A stretch of 45,094 nucleotides of DNA from Oligoflexia bacterium (GTDB taxonomy: Bacteria > Bdellovibrionota > UBA1018). The stretch's first letter is position 1. Every line of letters starts with the position of its first letter. The stretch covers positions 1 through 45,094 of the forward strand of contig CAIRTR010000065.1 in NCBI GenBank assembly GCA_903881565.1, given 5' to 3'. Shown one piece after another: positions 25,391-33,643 of this stretch. Both the position numbers and the translations under genes were made by a program. The notes under the pieces were generated by a model, which worked only from the letters and a program-made list of their open reading frames with translations, made no database searches and was not told the origin of the DNA.

Positions 25391-25467
25391 AATCTCCGCA
25401 CTTCATACGGAGATTATACGCGCTAAACTCCGCACAATCAAGCGTTAATATCCGCATTACCTGCGGA
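25391..25467. promoter_or_regulatory. fic promoter embedded in three operator copies
   Basis: Read leftward, TTGATT (25441-25436), 17-base spacer, TATAAT (25418-25413): near-consensus sigma70. Operator 1 is the inverted repeat AATCTCCG...CGGAGATT (25391-25415), overlapping the -10 and start site and ending in the fic ribosome site. A half-site CTCCGCAC (25428-25435) lies in the spacer. Operator 2 is TCCGCA-ttacc-TGCGGA (25451-25467), upstream of the -35. The first and last share the pattern T-TCCGCA-T...CGGAGA. This layout indicates tight autorepression, and the second site also lies 47-63 bases before the divergent SelO-like gene. Confidence 0.8.
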
Positions 25468-25513
25468 GAATATCCCCCTCAAGCCCCCCCTCCTTATAGC
25501 CGAAAAGCCACTA

Positions 25514-27583
25514 ATGCTCCTGCGCCCTTGGCTCATCCGATTTCGCGTTCTTCTCGCCCTGCTTGCGGCGCTAGTTAGCTTCGCAGCATTTGCGATTGAG
25601 CCGATCACGACCCTCAGTGACGGTCCGCCTGCGCTGAAGGGCCAAGTGCTCCCCGATTCAAGCTATGTCGAGTTCAATGCCTACAAACTGGCGCACCCGA
25701 AACTGCTATGGATCAATTGGGACTATCTTCGTGAGCACGGCATTGAATTTCCAGCAGAAGGATTGACCCCTGAATTTGAATCCCAGATCATGGACACCTT
25801 GGCTTATGCCATCCCCAATGCAAGGGACCCTCCAGAAACGTTTCTCTCAATCGTGAAGAAGTTCTTTGCAGATCGATATGGCGGCGGCGGTATGGGCGTA
25901 AACTGGGGAAGCGGTCGCGCCGCTTCTGCCGGTAAAATTCAAATCAAAGGCATCGGCCAGACCCCTCTTGTGGGTGAAGGTCAGAGCTTTGAGCATGCGC
26001 ATGGGCGCGCCTCAATCGAGGAATCCATTCGCGAAGCGATCTGGGGAGAGGTCACTCATCAAGGGCTTCCCTATGGAGGCAATCGCACGATTGCGATTAT
26101 CGATACAGGGACCTCAACGCTTTGGGCAGACGGAGGCAAGCAGGCCAACGCGCTCATCATCAGGGAGGACCCGCTGCGCCCTGCTCACTACCTTGGTGTC
26201 CGTCAAGGCTCCGGAGCGGCTCTCAAAGCGACGGAACCCGAACGCGTAAAAACAGCGGTAAAATGGATCGACAAATCACTTCCCGGCACCGCGGTGGGGG
26301 CTCGCGAATACGTGAGCCGCATCGCAAGGCAATATGCCCATGCCTTCGCCACTCGACTTTTTCACGGCACAACCAGCGCCTCTAACTTTGAAATCTCAGG
26401 CCGGTTCCTCGACTTTGGAACCATGACCGCTCAACCGGGATATGCAAAAATCAAAGTCTTGAGTTTTGTCGATCCCGCTGGCGATATCACGGCCGTAAGA
26501 TCAAACCTTGTCCGGGATTTCTTCACCGAAATGAAGAGCACCGCCTTAGGGAATATTCCGGGTACGCCGGATGTAGACGAACTCTTGAAAGCATTTACCA
26601 TTCAATACGACCAGGCTCTGAGCACCAGTTTCGTAGAGCTTACAGGAATTCCTCCGCACCTTGCCAAAGCACACGAGAGCACTCGCGAGGAAACTCTCGG
26701 CAAACTCCTGCACACCCTTGCCACTATCGGGGCCAAAGAGGCTAATGTCGACAAAGCCATGATCGTTGACACCAGTACCTACGACATCAAGAAAATTCTG
26801 ACTCAACTCGCCGATGCCCATACGCTTGAACCCGCGGCGCTTGGGGGAGCCATCGCCCAATCTCTGCCCTCAGAAGAGTATCGCAACCCACTTACCCAAG
26901 CCTATTCAGCCTTCATGAAACCCGCCTTCGACATTGCCGAAAAAGCCGGAATCTCTGCCCAAAACCTCCACACCTACCTCGCTGAAAACGTGCGTCTTCG
27001 AAACGCCGAGGTGCCCGAACTTTATCGCGACCAGATGATGAGGACCAACGTCGCGCTGATCGACGAGTACGCACGAACGGGAGATGCCACCGCAATAGGC
27101 GATTCAATCGACTCGCGCATCCAAAACAATCGTCGCCAGTTCAAAAGCGCCGATCCCTATCAACTGATACTTCGCGAGGATGTTCATCCCTCAAGCGCCA
27201 CGACTTCGCGCTTTATTTATGATGCAAGAAGCGGAGAATATTTTATTGAAACCACGGTTCCCGTCAAGAATGGCGCCTTGAGTTTCTATGGCAATCAAAT
27301 CCCGGTCGAAGAAGCCGAAGGCGCTTTTCTGCGCTACACCACCAATAATTGGAAAAATGTTTTTGAGGCTCCCCTGATCAAACGTGACGGCCAGTGGAGA
27401 ATCAAAATCCCAACGGAGGCGCGCCGGTTTTCGGCCGAAATGGTGCTTCGTTCAAAAGATTCTAGAAAATGGTGGAAGGCCGGCGCCCGAAACCTAGCTT
27501 TGAGTTTTCGGCCTCTGCCTGCAATTCCCGCACGGTGCAGAGGTCTCAAGCAAGTGTTGGAAGACCTCGTTATAAATCCCTAA
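25514..27583 (+). CDS. Exported SelO-like (YdiU/UPF0061-related) pseudokinase, putative protein AMPylase
   Basis: A 689-residue protein with a signal peptide (residues 1-28, RFRVLLALLAALVSFAAFA). The core resembles SelO: GRAASAGKIQIKGIGQTPL with Lys145 where SelO has its nucleotide-binding Lys (LKGAGxTP), GRASIEESIREAI with Glu174 (SIREFL in SelO), FHGTTSASNFEISGRFLDFGT with Asn291 and the metal-binding Asp300 of a DFG-like motif (HGVxNTDN...DYGP in SelO). SelO flips ATP in its pocket and transfers AMP to proteins. Overall similarity is distant and most of the C-terminal 370 residues match nothing I know. Typical SelO is not exported, so the signal peptide is odd. Stop is two bases from the convergent gene. 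Fic, another AMPylase fold, is its divergent neighbour. Confidence 0.65.
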   Translation: MLLRPWLIRFRVLLALLAALVSFAAFAIEPITTLSDGPPALKGQVLPDSSYVEFNAYKLAHPKLLWINWDYLREHGIEFPAEGLTPEFESQIMDTLAYAIPNARDPPETFLSIVKKFFADRYGGGGMGVNWGSGRAASAGKIQIKGIGQTPLVGEGQSFEHAHGRASIEESIREAIWGEVTHQGLPYGGNRTIAIIDTGTSTLWADGGKQANALIIREDPLRPAHYLGVRQGSGAALKATEPERVKTAVKWIDKSLPGTAVGAREYVSRIARQYAHAFATRLFHGTTSASNFEISGRFLDFGTMTAQPGYAKIKVLSFVDPAGDITAVRSNLVRDFFTEMKSTALGNIPGTPDVDELLKAFTIQYDQALSTSFVELTGIPPHLAKAHESTREETLGKLLHTLATIGAKEANVDKAMIVDTSTYDIKKILTQLADAHTLEPAALGGAIAQSLPSEEYRNPLTQAYSAFMKPAFDIAEKAGISAQNLHTYLAENVRLRNAEVPELYRDQMMRTNVALIDEYARTGDATAIGDSIDSRIQNNRRQFKSADPYQLILREDVHPSSATTSRFIYDARSGEYFIETTVPVKNGALSFYGNQIPVEEAEGAFLRYTTNNWKNVFEAPLIKRDGQWRIKIPTEARRFSAEMVLRSKDSRKWWKAGARNLALSFRPLPAIPARCRGLKQVLEDLVINP

Positions 27584-27585
27584 CT

Positions 27586-29385
27586 TCACTTCACTATCAA
27601 ACGAAACGGCACGAGCTTCTTTTGAATCTTCTTATCAGGACCCTTTTTCTCCCAGGCGAGCGTCATTTGCTCCCCCGAATCCCCTGACAATTTTCGCTCA
27701 ATGTCCCAGAGATCAAACTCGTCAGATGACTTTCCGTCGATTTCGGTGATGACCATGCCAGGGTGCAAGCCTTCTTTGGCCAGCGCTGCGGCTGGACTGT
27801 TTTTAGCCAGCGCTACGACAAGCAGCACGCGATCCGACCCCTGATAATCGTATTTTAATTTCAAACCACTCTGATTGCGATCGCTACGAATAAACCCCGG
27901 GGTTTTCAATTTTTCGGACAACCAAACTCTGCCATGAGGTAAATCAAAAATAATCGGCGCTAGTGATAAAACGGCCATTCCCAGCTCCAATTGCGCAGGC
28001 AACTCCGATTGCCACTGACCACAACTCATCGGGCCCGCCTTAATACTCTTTTTGCCCTCGGCTTGATTGCCGGTGTTTAGCCCCATGGCCCCACTCGCAC
28101 ATTCCACCTGAGGTGCTTCACCCGGAACTGCCCTTACGGCAAGAGCGAAACTCGGCTCATGCTGCTTGAGCATCGGCCTGAAATCATGACGAGACCACAA
28201 CCTCACCTCAGCCGGAGCACCCGGATAAAGCTCCACCACGTTCTGCGCTAAGAAGTCTTTTCCCAAAACTCCATCGCAGCACGTGGACACATTTTCAGGG
28301 GGAGAGAAGATCTCGGTATCGGCGACCAAAAATTCACGCAGCGGCAATGAATATCCGCCAAGCTCCACAGAATCAAAACGAGCATGCCGCCCTAGTCGCC
28401 CTTGATGAGCACCCTCGCGGCCCCCGCTCCAGACGATGGGCTCAGGGGGAAGCCCCGAGGTCTCCACGAAAAAGGGGGGAATGCCTTGAGAAGATAAAAA
28501 ATTTGGAGAAACAAGGCTGACATCTGCTTTGGAGTCGATCAGAAATTTTCCGTTAAGCTTTCGGCCCCCAATATCAAGCGCCAAGCGCACGGAAAAAAGA
28601 CCGTTCCAGCGCCGAGCGGGGCCACGAGCCAGCAGCAGCACTTCATGATCAGGGGGCGATGTTTCAACCTTCGAAACGCGGGCACTGGCCTTTTGGCCTT
28701 TGCAGACCCCAGCTTTGTTCGCCCACTCCAGATAGGTTTTCCATTCTCGGTCTTTGACTCTTGGCAGAATATGCTCGCGCCACTGCTTTTCAAGCCGATG
28801 CCGGGCACTCTCCCACTCCACAAGACCTCGGGCGAGTGCGGCGACTTTTGTTTTCTCGTTTATTTTTGAGAGCTTTACAGCGATCAGATCTTTTTCAAGA
28901 TTCTGCGCCTCATCCCAAGCTTTGGAGGCCCATCCCGCCGCAAGACGAGCTCCTTCTACGGTTCCGAATCGAAAATCCTCGAAGGTAGTGGGTTTTGCGC
29001 GACATGAAAAGCCCTGCAAACCCTCATCTGACAACCCCGCTTGCCCGACAAGCTCAGAAGAAAAATAGGACCGAGATTCAGACCTGATATAATCCGCACT
29101 GACCCCAAAACGATCATCTTTAAGAGGGCGCGACGTCAAACCGGACAACTCCGTATTTCGCGCTAAAATCCAAAGCCGCTCCGAGGGATTCCACTCCGAA
29201 GGCGCCATCGACCACACGCGCTCCAAAATCAAAGGCTCTTTTGCCTGCTGGTAATCCGATCGAAAAGAGAGTCCATTACGAGAAGCTTCATCGTCCTGAG
29301 AAGCCTGCGAGAAGCCCGGCGAATACAAGACTCCAAAAAAAACAAATCCAACGAGCGCCGTGAACCGGAACATTTTACCCATCAT
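27586..29385 (-). CDS. Exported aspartyl-protease-like protein with C-terminal PDZ domain
   Basis: A 599-residue protein with a signal peptide (about residues 6-28). Residues about 265-480 look like a retropepsin-type aspartyl protease fold: LNGKFLIDSKADVSLVSPNFL sits where LIDTGADVSLIS is expected, with Asp284 kept but the Gly of D-T/S-G replaced by Lys. Residues about 505-595 form a PDZ domain (VLLVVALAKNSPAAALAKEGLHPGMVITEIDGKSSDEF). It resembles periplasmic Asp_protease_2 plus PDZ proteins, but the altered active site makes catalysis doubtful; it may be a scaffold or binder. Several unpaired-looking cysteines lie between. The start overlaps the hflX stop by four bases. Confidence 0.7.
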   Translation of the reverse strand: MMGKMFRFTALVGFVFFGVLYSPGFSQASQDDEASRNGLSFRSDYQQAKEPLILERVWSMAPSEWNPSERLWILARNTELSGLTSRPLKDDRFGVSADYIRSESRSYFSSELVGQAGLSDEGLQGFSCRAKPTTFEDFRFGTVEGARLAAGWASKAWDEAQNLEKDLIAVKLSKINEKTKVAALARGLVEWESARHRLEKQWREHILPRVKDREWKTYLEWANKAGVCKGQKASARVSKVETSPPDHEVLLLARGPARRWNGLFSVRLALDIGGRKLNGKFLIDSKADVSLVSPNFLSSQGIPPFFVETSGLPPEPIVWSGGREGAHQGRLGRHARFDSVELGGYSLPLREFLVADTEIFSPPENVSTCCDGVLGKDFLAQNVVELYPGAPAEVRLWSRHDFRPMLKQHEPSFALAVRAVPGEAPQVECASGAMGLNTGNQAEGKKSIKAGPMSCGQWQSELPAQLELGMAVLSLAPIIFDLPHGRVWLSEKLKTPGFIRSDRNQSGLKLKYDYQGSDRVLLVVALAKNSPAAALAKEGLHPGMVITEIDGKSSDEFDLWDIERKLSGDSGEQMTLAWEKKGPDKKIQKKLVPFRLIVK

Positions 29386-30659
29386 AATCTAAATTTCCCA
29401 AGCCCCAATTTTTTCGCCCAGGTCGGCTCAATCCGGATTCGAAAAAACAGGCCTTTTTCCATAGGGCGCATCGTTTCAACGACGCCATGCGCGTGAATTT
29501 GAGATTCTAACTTGCTTTCCGCATAGGGGATCATCACATCCCATTGTTCTAATTGCGCGTGAAAATGCTTGAGAATCGCTTGTCGCAAGTTCTCCACATC
29601 ATCGCCCTTTAAAGCCGAAACAAAGTGCGCCCCAGGGGCAACCACGCGCGCGCGGTTTCGCGCAAGTGCGCCTTGTATCAAATCGACTTTATTAAGCACC
29701 GTAAACCGCGGCTTCTCCCCTACTCCCAGATCCTCAAGAACCTTTTCGGCCACTTGCAGCTCCTCGCTTGCTTGCGCTGAGGAGGCATCCACGACATGAA
29801 CCAAAAGATCGGCCTGCTCAAGCTCCTCAAGAGTTGAGCGAAAAGAGGCAATCAAAGAATGGGGCAATCGAGAGATGAATCCCACCGTATCAATCGCCAC
29901 AACAGGTGGATGCGCATCAGGATCCAACGCCCGCACACTTGAGTCCAGCGTCGCAAAAAGCTTATCTTCAGCCAGCACCTTCGAATGCGTCAGCGCATTG
30001 AGGAGCGTGGATTTACCCGCGTTGGTGTAACCCACCAGGGCCACCTTCAAAACATTTTTCCGCCCCGCTCGCTGAACCTTGCGCTCTTTTGCGATTTCCA
30101 CGAGCCGGCCTTTCAAAACCGAAATCTGCCTTTGCACCAAACGCCTGTCCACTTCGATTTGCTTTTCGCCCATTCCGCGGCTACCCGGCGAGCCCCCGCG
30201 CTGGCGTTCAAAATGGTCCCAAAAATGGGCTAATCTCGGCAAAAGATACTGCATCCGAGCCAGAGCCACTTGAGTTTTGGATTCGCGGGTCCTTGCATGC
30301 CGCGAAAAAATTTCGATAATCACGCCCGGGCGATCCAAGACGGGCTTGCAGAGGTCCTTCTCAAGATTCCTGAGTTGATTAGGAGAGAGCTCCGCATCGA
30401 TCACAATACAGCGCGCCTTTAAGGCTTCAGCTTGAACGCGGATCTCATCAATTTTCCCACCGCCAAGATAGGTGGCAGGATTGACCGCACGAAGATGGAC
30501 CATCACTCGACCGGCCGGGCGCGCGCCGAGCGTTGTTAAAAGCCGTTCGATTTCTTCAGCCGCAGCGTCCGTGTCAAAACAAACGCAAAGCGCCGGGAAG
30601 TCGATTCCCTTGGCGACGTCATCTAAACCGGGCAGTAATGTTTCAATCTCTTCAAGCAT
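29382..30659 (-). CDS. hflX: Ribosome-rescue GTPase HflX
   Basis: A 425-residue GTPase that splits stalled 70S ribosomes under stress. N-terminal HflX domain (about 1-195) contains ARPAGRVMVHLRAVNPATYLGGGKIDEI and DAELSPNQLRNLEKDL; the glycine-rich linker GSPGSRGMGEKQIEVDRRLV precedes the G domain with GYTNAGKST, DTVGFISRLP and NKVD. C-terminal domain ends normally. Strong ribosome site AAAGGAG. Coupled by ATGA overlap to the PDZ protein gene, an uncommon partner. Confidence 0.95.
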   Translation of the reverse strand: MLEEIETLLPGLDDVAKGIDFPALCVCFDTDAAAEEIERLLTTLGARPAGRVMVHLRAVNPATYLGGGKIDEIRVQAEALKARCIVIDAELSPNQLRNLEKDLCKPVLDRPGVIIEIFSRHARTRESKTQVALARMQYLLPRLAHFWDHFERQRGGSPGSRGMGEKQIEVDRRLVQRQISVLKGRLVEIAKERKVQRAGRKNVLKVALVGYTNAGKSTLLNALTHSKVLAEDKLFATLDSSVRALDPDAHPPVVAIDTVGFISRLPHSLIASFRSTLEELEQADLLVHVVDASSAQASEELQVAEKVLEDLGVGEKPRFTVLNKVDLIQGALARNRARVVAPGAHFVSALKGDDVENLRQAILKHFHAQLEQWDVMIPYAESKLESQIHAHGVVETMRPMEKGLFFRIRIEPTWAKKLGLGKFRL

Positions 30660-30713
30660 GCAGCTCCTTTAACTGGACAACCCAAATGTTCCCACGATAA
30701 CACAGTTGTATCT

Positions 30714-31658
30714 ATGGAAAACGTCGTCGTAAACGTTAATGGAGTGATCCATGTTTTTTCCTCGCTGCAACGCGAGATTGAAGCCCCCCAAGCGGTGGTT
30801 TCGGTCTTTGATCGCAGTTTTCTCTATGGCGACAGCCTCTATGAGGTTTTTCGCTCTCATGAAGGCGTTTTTCTACAGCTGGATGAGCATTTAGAGCGCC
30901 TCTACAGATCCGCGGCACTGTGTCGGATGAGGGTCTCCCAGGACCCAGGGAGCCTCAAAGCGCAAATCGCAAAGACCTTTGCGGAATTTCAAAAGGGAGC
31001 CCAAAAGGGCCAACAAGACGCCTATTGCCGCCTCGTCCTCACGCGCGGAGTCGGGCGCATTGGCTTTGGCGAAGAGTGCGTTCTCACCCCTACCCAGATC
31101 ATCATCATTGTTCAAAAAGTGGAACTCCCCACCGAAGCCCAGATTGAAAAAGGCCTGCATCTTCAAATTTCAAAGCGGATTCGCAATCGCCCCGAGGCCC
31201 TTGATCCGGCGATGAAATCCGGCAACTATCTCAACAGCCTTTTGGCCTATCTCGAAGCCGCTGCAGAAAATATTGATGACAAATTTGATGACGCCCTTTT
31301 GTGCAACGGTGATGGCCATATCACCGAAGGCACGACGTTCAATATTTTCTATGTTAAACGCGGCATCCTGGTCACGCCGCCGCTAGACATCGGGATTTTG
31401 GAGGGAACCACGCGAAGGGCGGTCCTTGAAGTCGCGCGCCAATTGAGCATCCCGATTCGCGAAGTTCGATTCCCAAAAGAGCGGCTTTATAAAGCCGACG
31501 AAGTTTTTGCAACCTCGACTACCAAAGACATTTTTCCGGTGACCCGCCTGGATCAGAAGAAAATTGGAGCGGGAAAACCAGGTGAAATCTCGCTGAAACT
31601 CCGAAAAGCGCTCCAGGCTGCCCTCATTGAATCTGCAAAAAAAATGGGACGACATTGA
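30714..31658 (+). CDS. Class IV aminotransferase (branched-chain/D-amino-acid/ADC-lyase type)
   Basis: A 314-residue PLP enzyme of fold type IV: FDRSFLYGDSLYEVFRSHEG opens the active site, Lys168 in AMKSGNYLNSLLA is the PLP lysine, and GHITEGTTFNIFYV (Glu205) and GILEGTTRRAVLEVA bind the phosphate. The family includes branched-chain aminotransferase (IlvE), D-amino-acid aminotransferase (Dat) and aminodeoxychorismate lyase (PabC); sequence alone does not separate these, though length and lack of PabC-like neighbours favour an IlvE- or Dat-like enzyme. Divergent from hflX. Its stop lies one base before the ATG of the next gene. Confidence 0.85.
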   Translation: MENVVVNVNGVIHVFSSLQREIEAPQAVVSVFDRSFLYGDSLYEVFRSHEGVFLQLDEHLERLYRSAALCRMRVSQDPGSLKAQIAKTFAEFQKGAQKGQQDAYCRLVLTRGVGRIGFGEECVLTPTQIIIIVQKVELPTEAQIEKGLHLQISKRIRNRPEALDPAMKSGNYLNSLLAYLEAAAENIDDKFDDALLCNGDGHITEGTTFNIFYVKRGILVTPPLDIGILEGTTRRAVLEVARQLSIPIREVRFPKERLYKADEVFATSTTKDIFPVTRLDQKKIGAGKPGEISLKLRKALQAALIESAKKMGRH

Positions 31659-31659
31659 C

Positions 31660-32478
31660 ATGAACGCACCTAAACTCTCGCCCAAACTATTATCTCAACT
31701 CCGAACCACAACATTAAATGCGGCTCACGCCGCAGGCGCTGTACTTGAAAAATACTTCACCCGTCGGCTAGATATTCGCGAAAAACCGCAAGCGGGATTG
31801 GTCACCGATGCCGATATGGGCGCGGAAAAAGCCGCGATGAAACTCCTGAAAAAGGCTTATCCTGACTTTGGTTTTTTGACCGAAGAATCACATCCTGAAG
31901 ACATCACTCACCCCAATACGCCTGGGCGATGGATTTTGGATCCCTTGGACGGCACCACCAACTTTGTGCATCGTTTTCCGATGTTTTGCGTTTCACTTGC
32001 TCTCGAGCTCGAGGGCAAAATCCTTATGGGCGTCATCTATAACCCCATCTTGAAAGACACCTATTTTGCCCAAAAGAATGCGGGCGCGACCCTCAATGGC
32101 CGAAAAATTCAGGTTTCAAAAACGCGCTCCCTTTCCGCCTCCTTGCTGACGACGGGATTTTCCACGAGTCAAAAGAACGAAAAGAGCATTTCTGATCAAT
32201 TATCCGTTTTTCGAAGCTTAAGCCTCCAAACTCGAGGCATTCGCCGCCCCGGGAGCGCCGCAATGGACCTGGCCTATACCGCACGTGGGGTTTTTGACGG
32301 TTTTTGGGAGCGAAAGCTCTCCCCTTGGGACGTGGCGGCTGGATATCTGCTCGTAGAGGAGGCCGGAGGTCAAGTAACGGACTTTAGCGGTGGGGCTTTT
32401 AAGGTCAATGGGGGTCAAATAACTGCCTCCAACGGGAAAATCCACAAAGCCCTGATCAAGGAGATGAGAGGGATTTGA
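31660..32478 (+). CDS. suhB: Inositol-1-monophosphatase family protein
   Basis: A 272-residue phosphatase with the metal-binding motifs of the inositol monophosphatase family: GLVTDADMGAEKAA, FGFLTEESHPED, WILDPLDGTTNFVHRFP (the DPLDGT-type motif) and ending GSAAMDLAYTARGVFDGFWERKLSPWDVAAGYLLVEEAGG. The start is taken at ATG 31660, one base after the aminotransferase stop, rather than an overlapping ATG 33 bases earlier. SuhB-like proteins can also act in rRNA antitermination with NusA; which role applies here is not decidable. Stop codon overlaps the -35 of the next promoter. Confidence 0.9.
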   Translation: MNAPKLSPKLLSQLRTTTLNAAHAAGAVLEKYFTRRLDIREKPQAGLVTDADMGAEKAAMKLLKKAYPDFGFLTEESHPEDITHPNTPGRWILDPLDGTTNFVHRFPMFCVSLALELEGKILMGVIYNPILKDTYFAQKNAGATLNGRKIQVSKTRSLSASLLTTGFSTSQKNEKSISDQLSVFRSLSLQTRGIRRPGSAAMDLAYTARGVFDGFWERKLSPWDVAAGYLLVEEAGGQVTDFSGGAFKVNGGQITASNGKIHKALIKEMRGI

Positions 32479-32503
32479 CAGAAACGCTAAGGTTTCTTAC
32501 AAT
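32475..32503 (+). promoter_or_regulatory. Near-consensus sigma70 promoter
   Basis: TTGACA (32475-32480), 17-base spacer, TACAAT (32498-32503). The -35 hexamer is perfect and overlaps the suhB stop codon. Transcription should start near 32511 and serve the coiled-coil/HEAT gene pair; AGGAGG follows 10 bases before that start codon. Confidence 0.85.
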
Positions 32504-32530
32504 AAGGTAGGGCCAGGAGGGACCTTTCTT

Positions 32531-33643
32531 ATGACGTCATGGGTCTATTTGTTTTCGAAGTTTACACCTGAGGCACTCCTCTTTGAAGCATCATTTCTTT
32601 TCTTCATTTGCGCGTTTTATTTTGGGTACTGGATTCTTCATAAAAGAAAAGACGGCGTGGCAGGAAAAACACTCCCCGCCGGGATGGTCAAATTTTATCT
32701 CAATAATATGATCAAGCAGGCGGAATATCTGAGAGCCCAACTCTTTGGACTTATTTCTGGTGGTGAGATCCCACCCGAAGAACTTGAAAAAATGATAGCG
32801 GGAATGTCCATGCCTACTCTCCCCATGATGGGGATGTCGGGACAGGGAATACCTGCGAGGTCAGCAGGAGCCGGGACAATTGCTAACGCATCCGAAGGCG
32901 CTTCGGACCCTGCACTCCTCCAAAAACTTACGGCATTAGAAGCTAAAATGGCTGAGCAGTCCGGCGCCATGGACACCATGATCGCCGAAAAAACTCAACT
33001 CGAACAGGAATTAGATGCGGCACGTGCCGCAGCGGCCACTGCAGAAATGAGCGGCGCCGAAAGCTCGGGCAATTCTGCGGCAGGATCTGCAGAAGCCGGA
33101 AAGCTCAAAGAAAAAGTCGAAAGCCTCGAAGCGCGCCTCGCAGAATACAGTGTCATTGAAGATGACCTTGCGAACTTGAAACGGCTTCAGCAAGAAAACG
33201 CCGCACTCAAAGCGGCCCTTGCCCAAGGTGGCGGCGTGCCAGTAGGCGTGCCAGTAGGCACGCTAAAACCCGCAGCCGTTGCCGCAGCTCCTGCTCCCGA
33301 GCCCATTGCGGAACCGGCTCCTGTTGAAGATACGATGGCGGCCCTTGAAGCGGCGACAGCAACATCACCTGAGTCTACGATGGAACCTGACGCTCCAGCC
33401 TCTGCCCCGCTTGATGCACCGGATGCTTCATTTGAAAGCCTCGTCGATGATGTTGAAAAGAGCTTGGATACCGCAAAATCGGACGAGCTCCTAAACCCAA
33501 CCGCAAGCGCTCCTACCGGCGCCTCTGCCGTGGACACAAAGGCGGCGGCAGCTCCGGCAGCGCCAAGCGTCACAGCCGCGCCGCCTGCCCCAGCAGGTGA
33601 AGCGGACCTGGTCGCTGAGTTTGAAAAGATGCTGAATGGATAA
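32531..33643 (+). CDS. Membrane-anchored coiled-coil protein with Ala/Pro-rich tail
   Basis: A 370-residue protein. Residues 14-37 (ALLFEASFLFFICAFYFGYWIL) form a membrane helix, followed by a basic KRK stop-transfer, a Met/Gly-rich segment (about 95-115), a coiled coil (about 137-235, LEAKMAEQSGAMDTMIAEKTQLEQELDAARAA and similar heptads), and an Ala/Pro/Glu-rich disordered tail ending in an amphipathic helix (EADLVAEFEKMLNG). No family recognised. Tail length and composition suggest an interaction arm in the cytoplasm. It overlaps the HEAT gene by eight bases. A short in-frame repeat (GVPVGVPVG) is present near residue 236. Confidence 0.7.
   Translation: MTSWVYLFSKFTPEALLFEASFLFFICAFYFGYWILHKRKDGVAGKTLPAGMVKFYLNNMIKQAEYLRAQLFGLISGGEIPPEELEKMIAGMSMPTLPMMGMSGQGIPARSAGAGTIANASEGASDPALLQKLTALEAKMAEQSGAMDTMIAEKTQLEQELDAARAAAATAEMSGAESSGNSAAGSAEAGKLKEKVESLEARLAEYSVIEDDLANLKRLQQENAALKAALAQGGGVPVGVPVGTLKPAAVAAAPAPEPIAEPAPVEDTMAALEAATATSPESTMEPDAPASAPLDAPDASFESLVDDVEKSLDTAKSDELLNPTASAPTGASAVDTKAAAAPAAPSVTAAPPAPAGEADLVAEFEKMLNG

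Noticed and set aside
27539-27568. Hairpin GAGGTCT...AGACCTC at the end of the SelO-like gene
   Set aside because: Seven-base arms with a long loop inside coding sequence and no T run; not a terminator.
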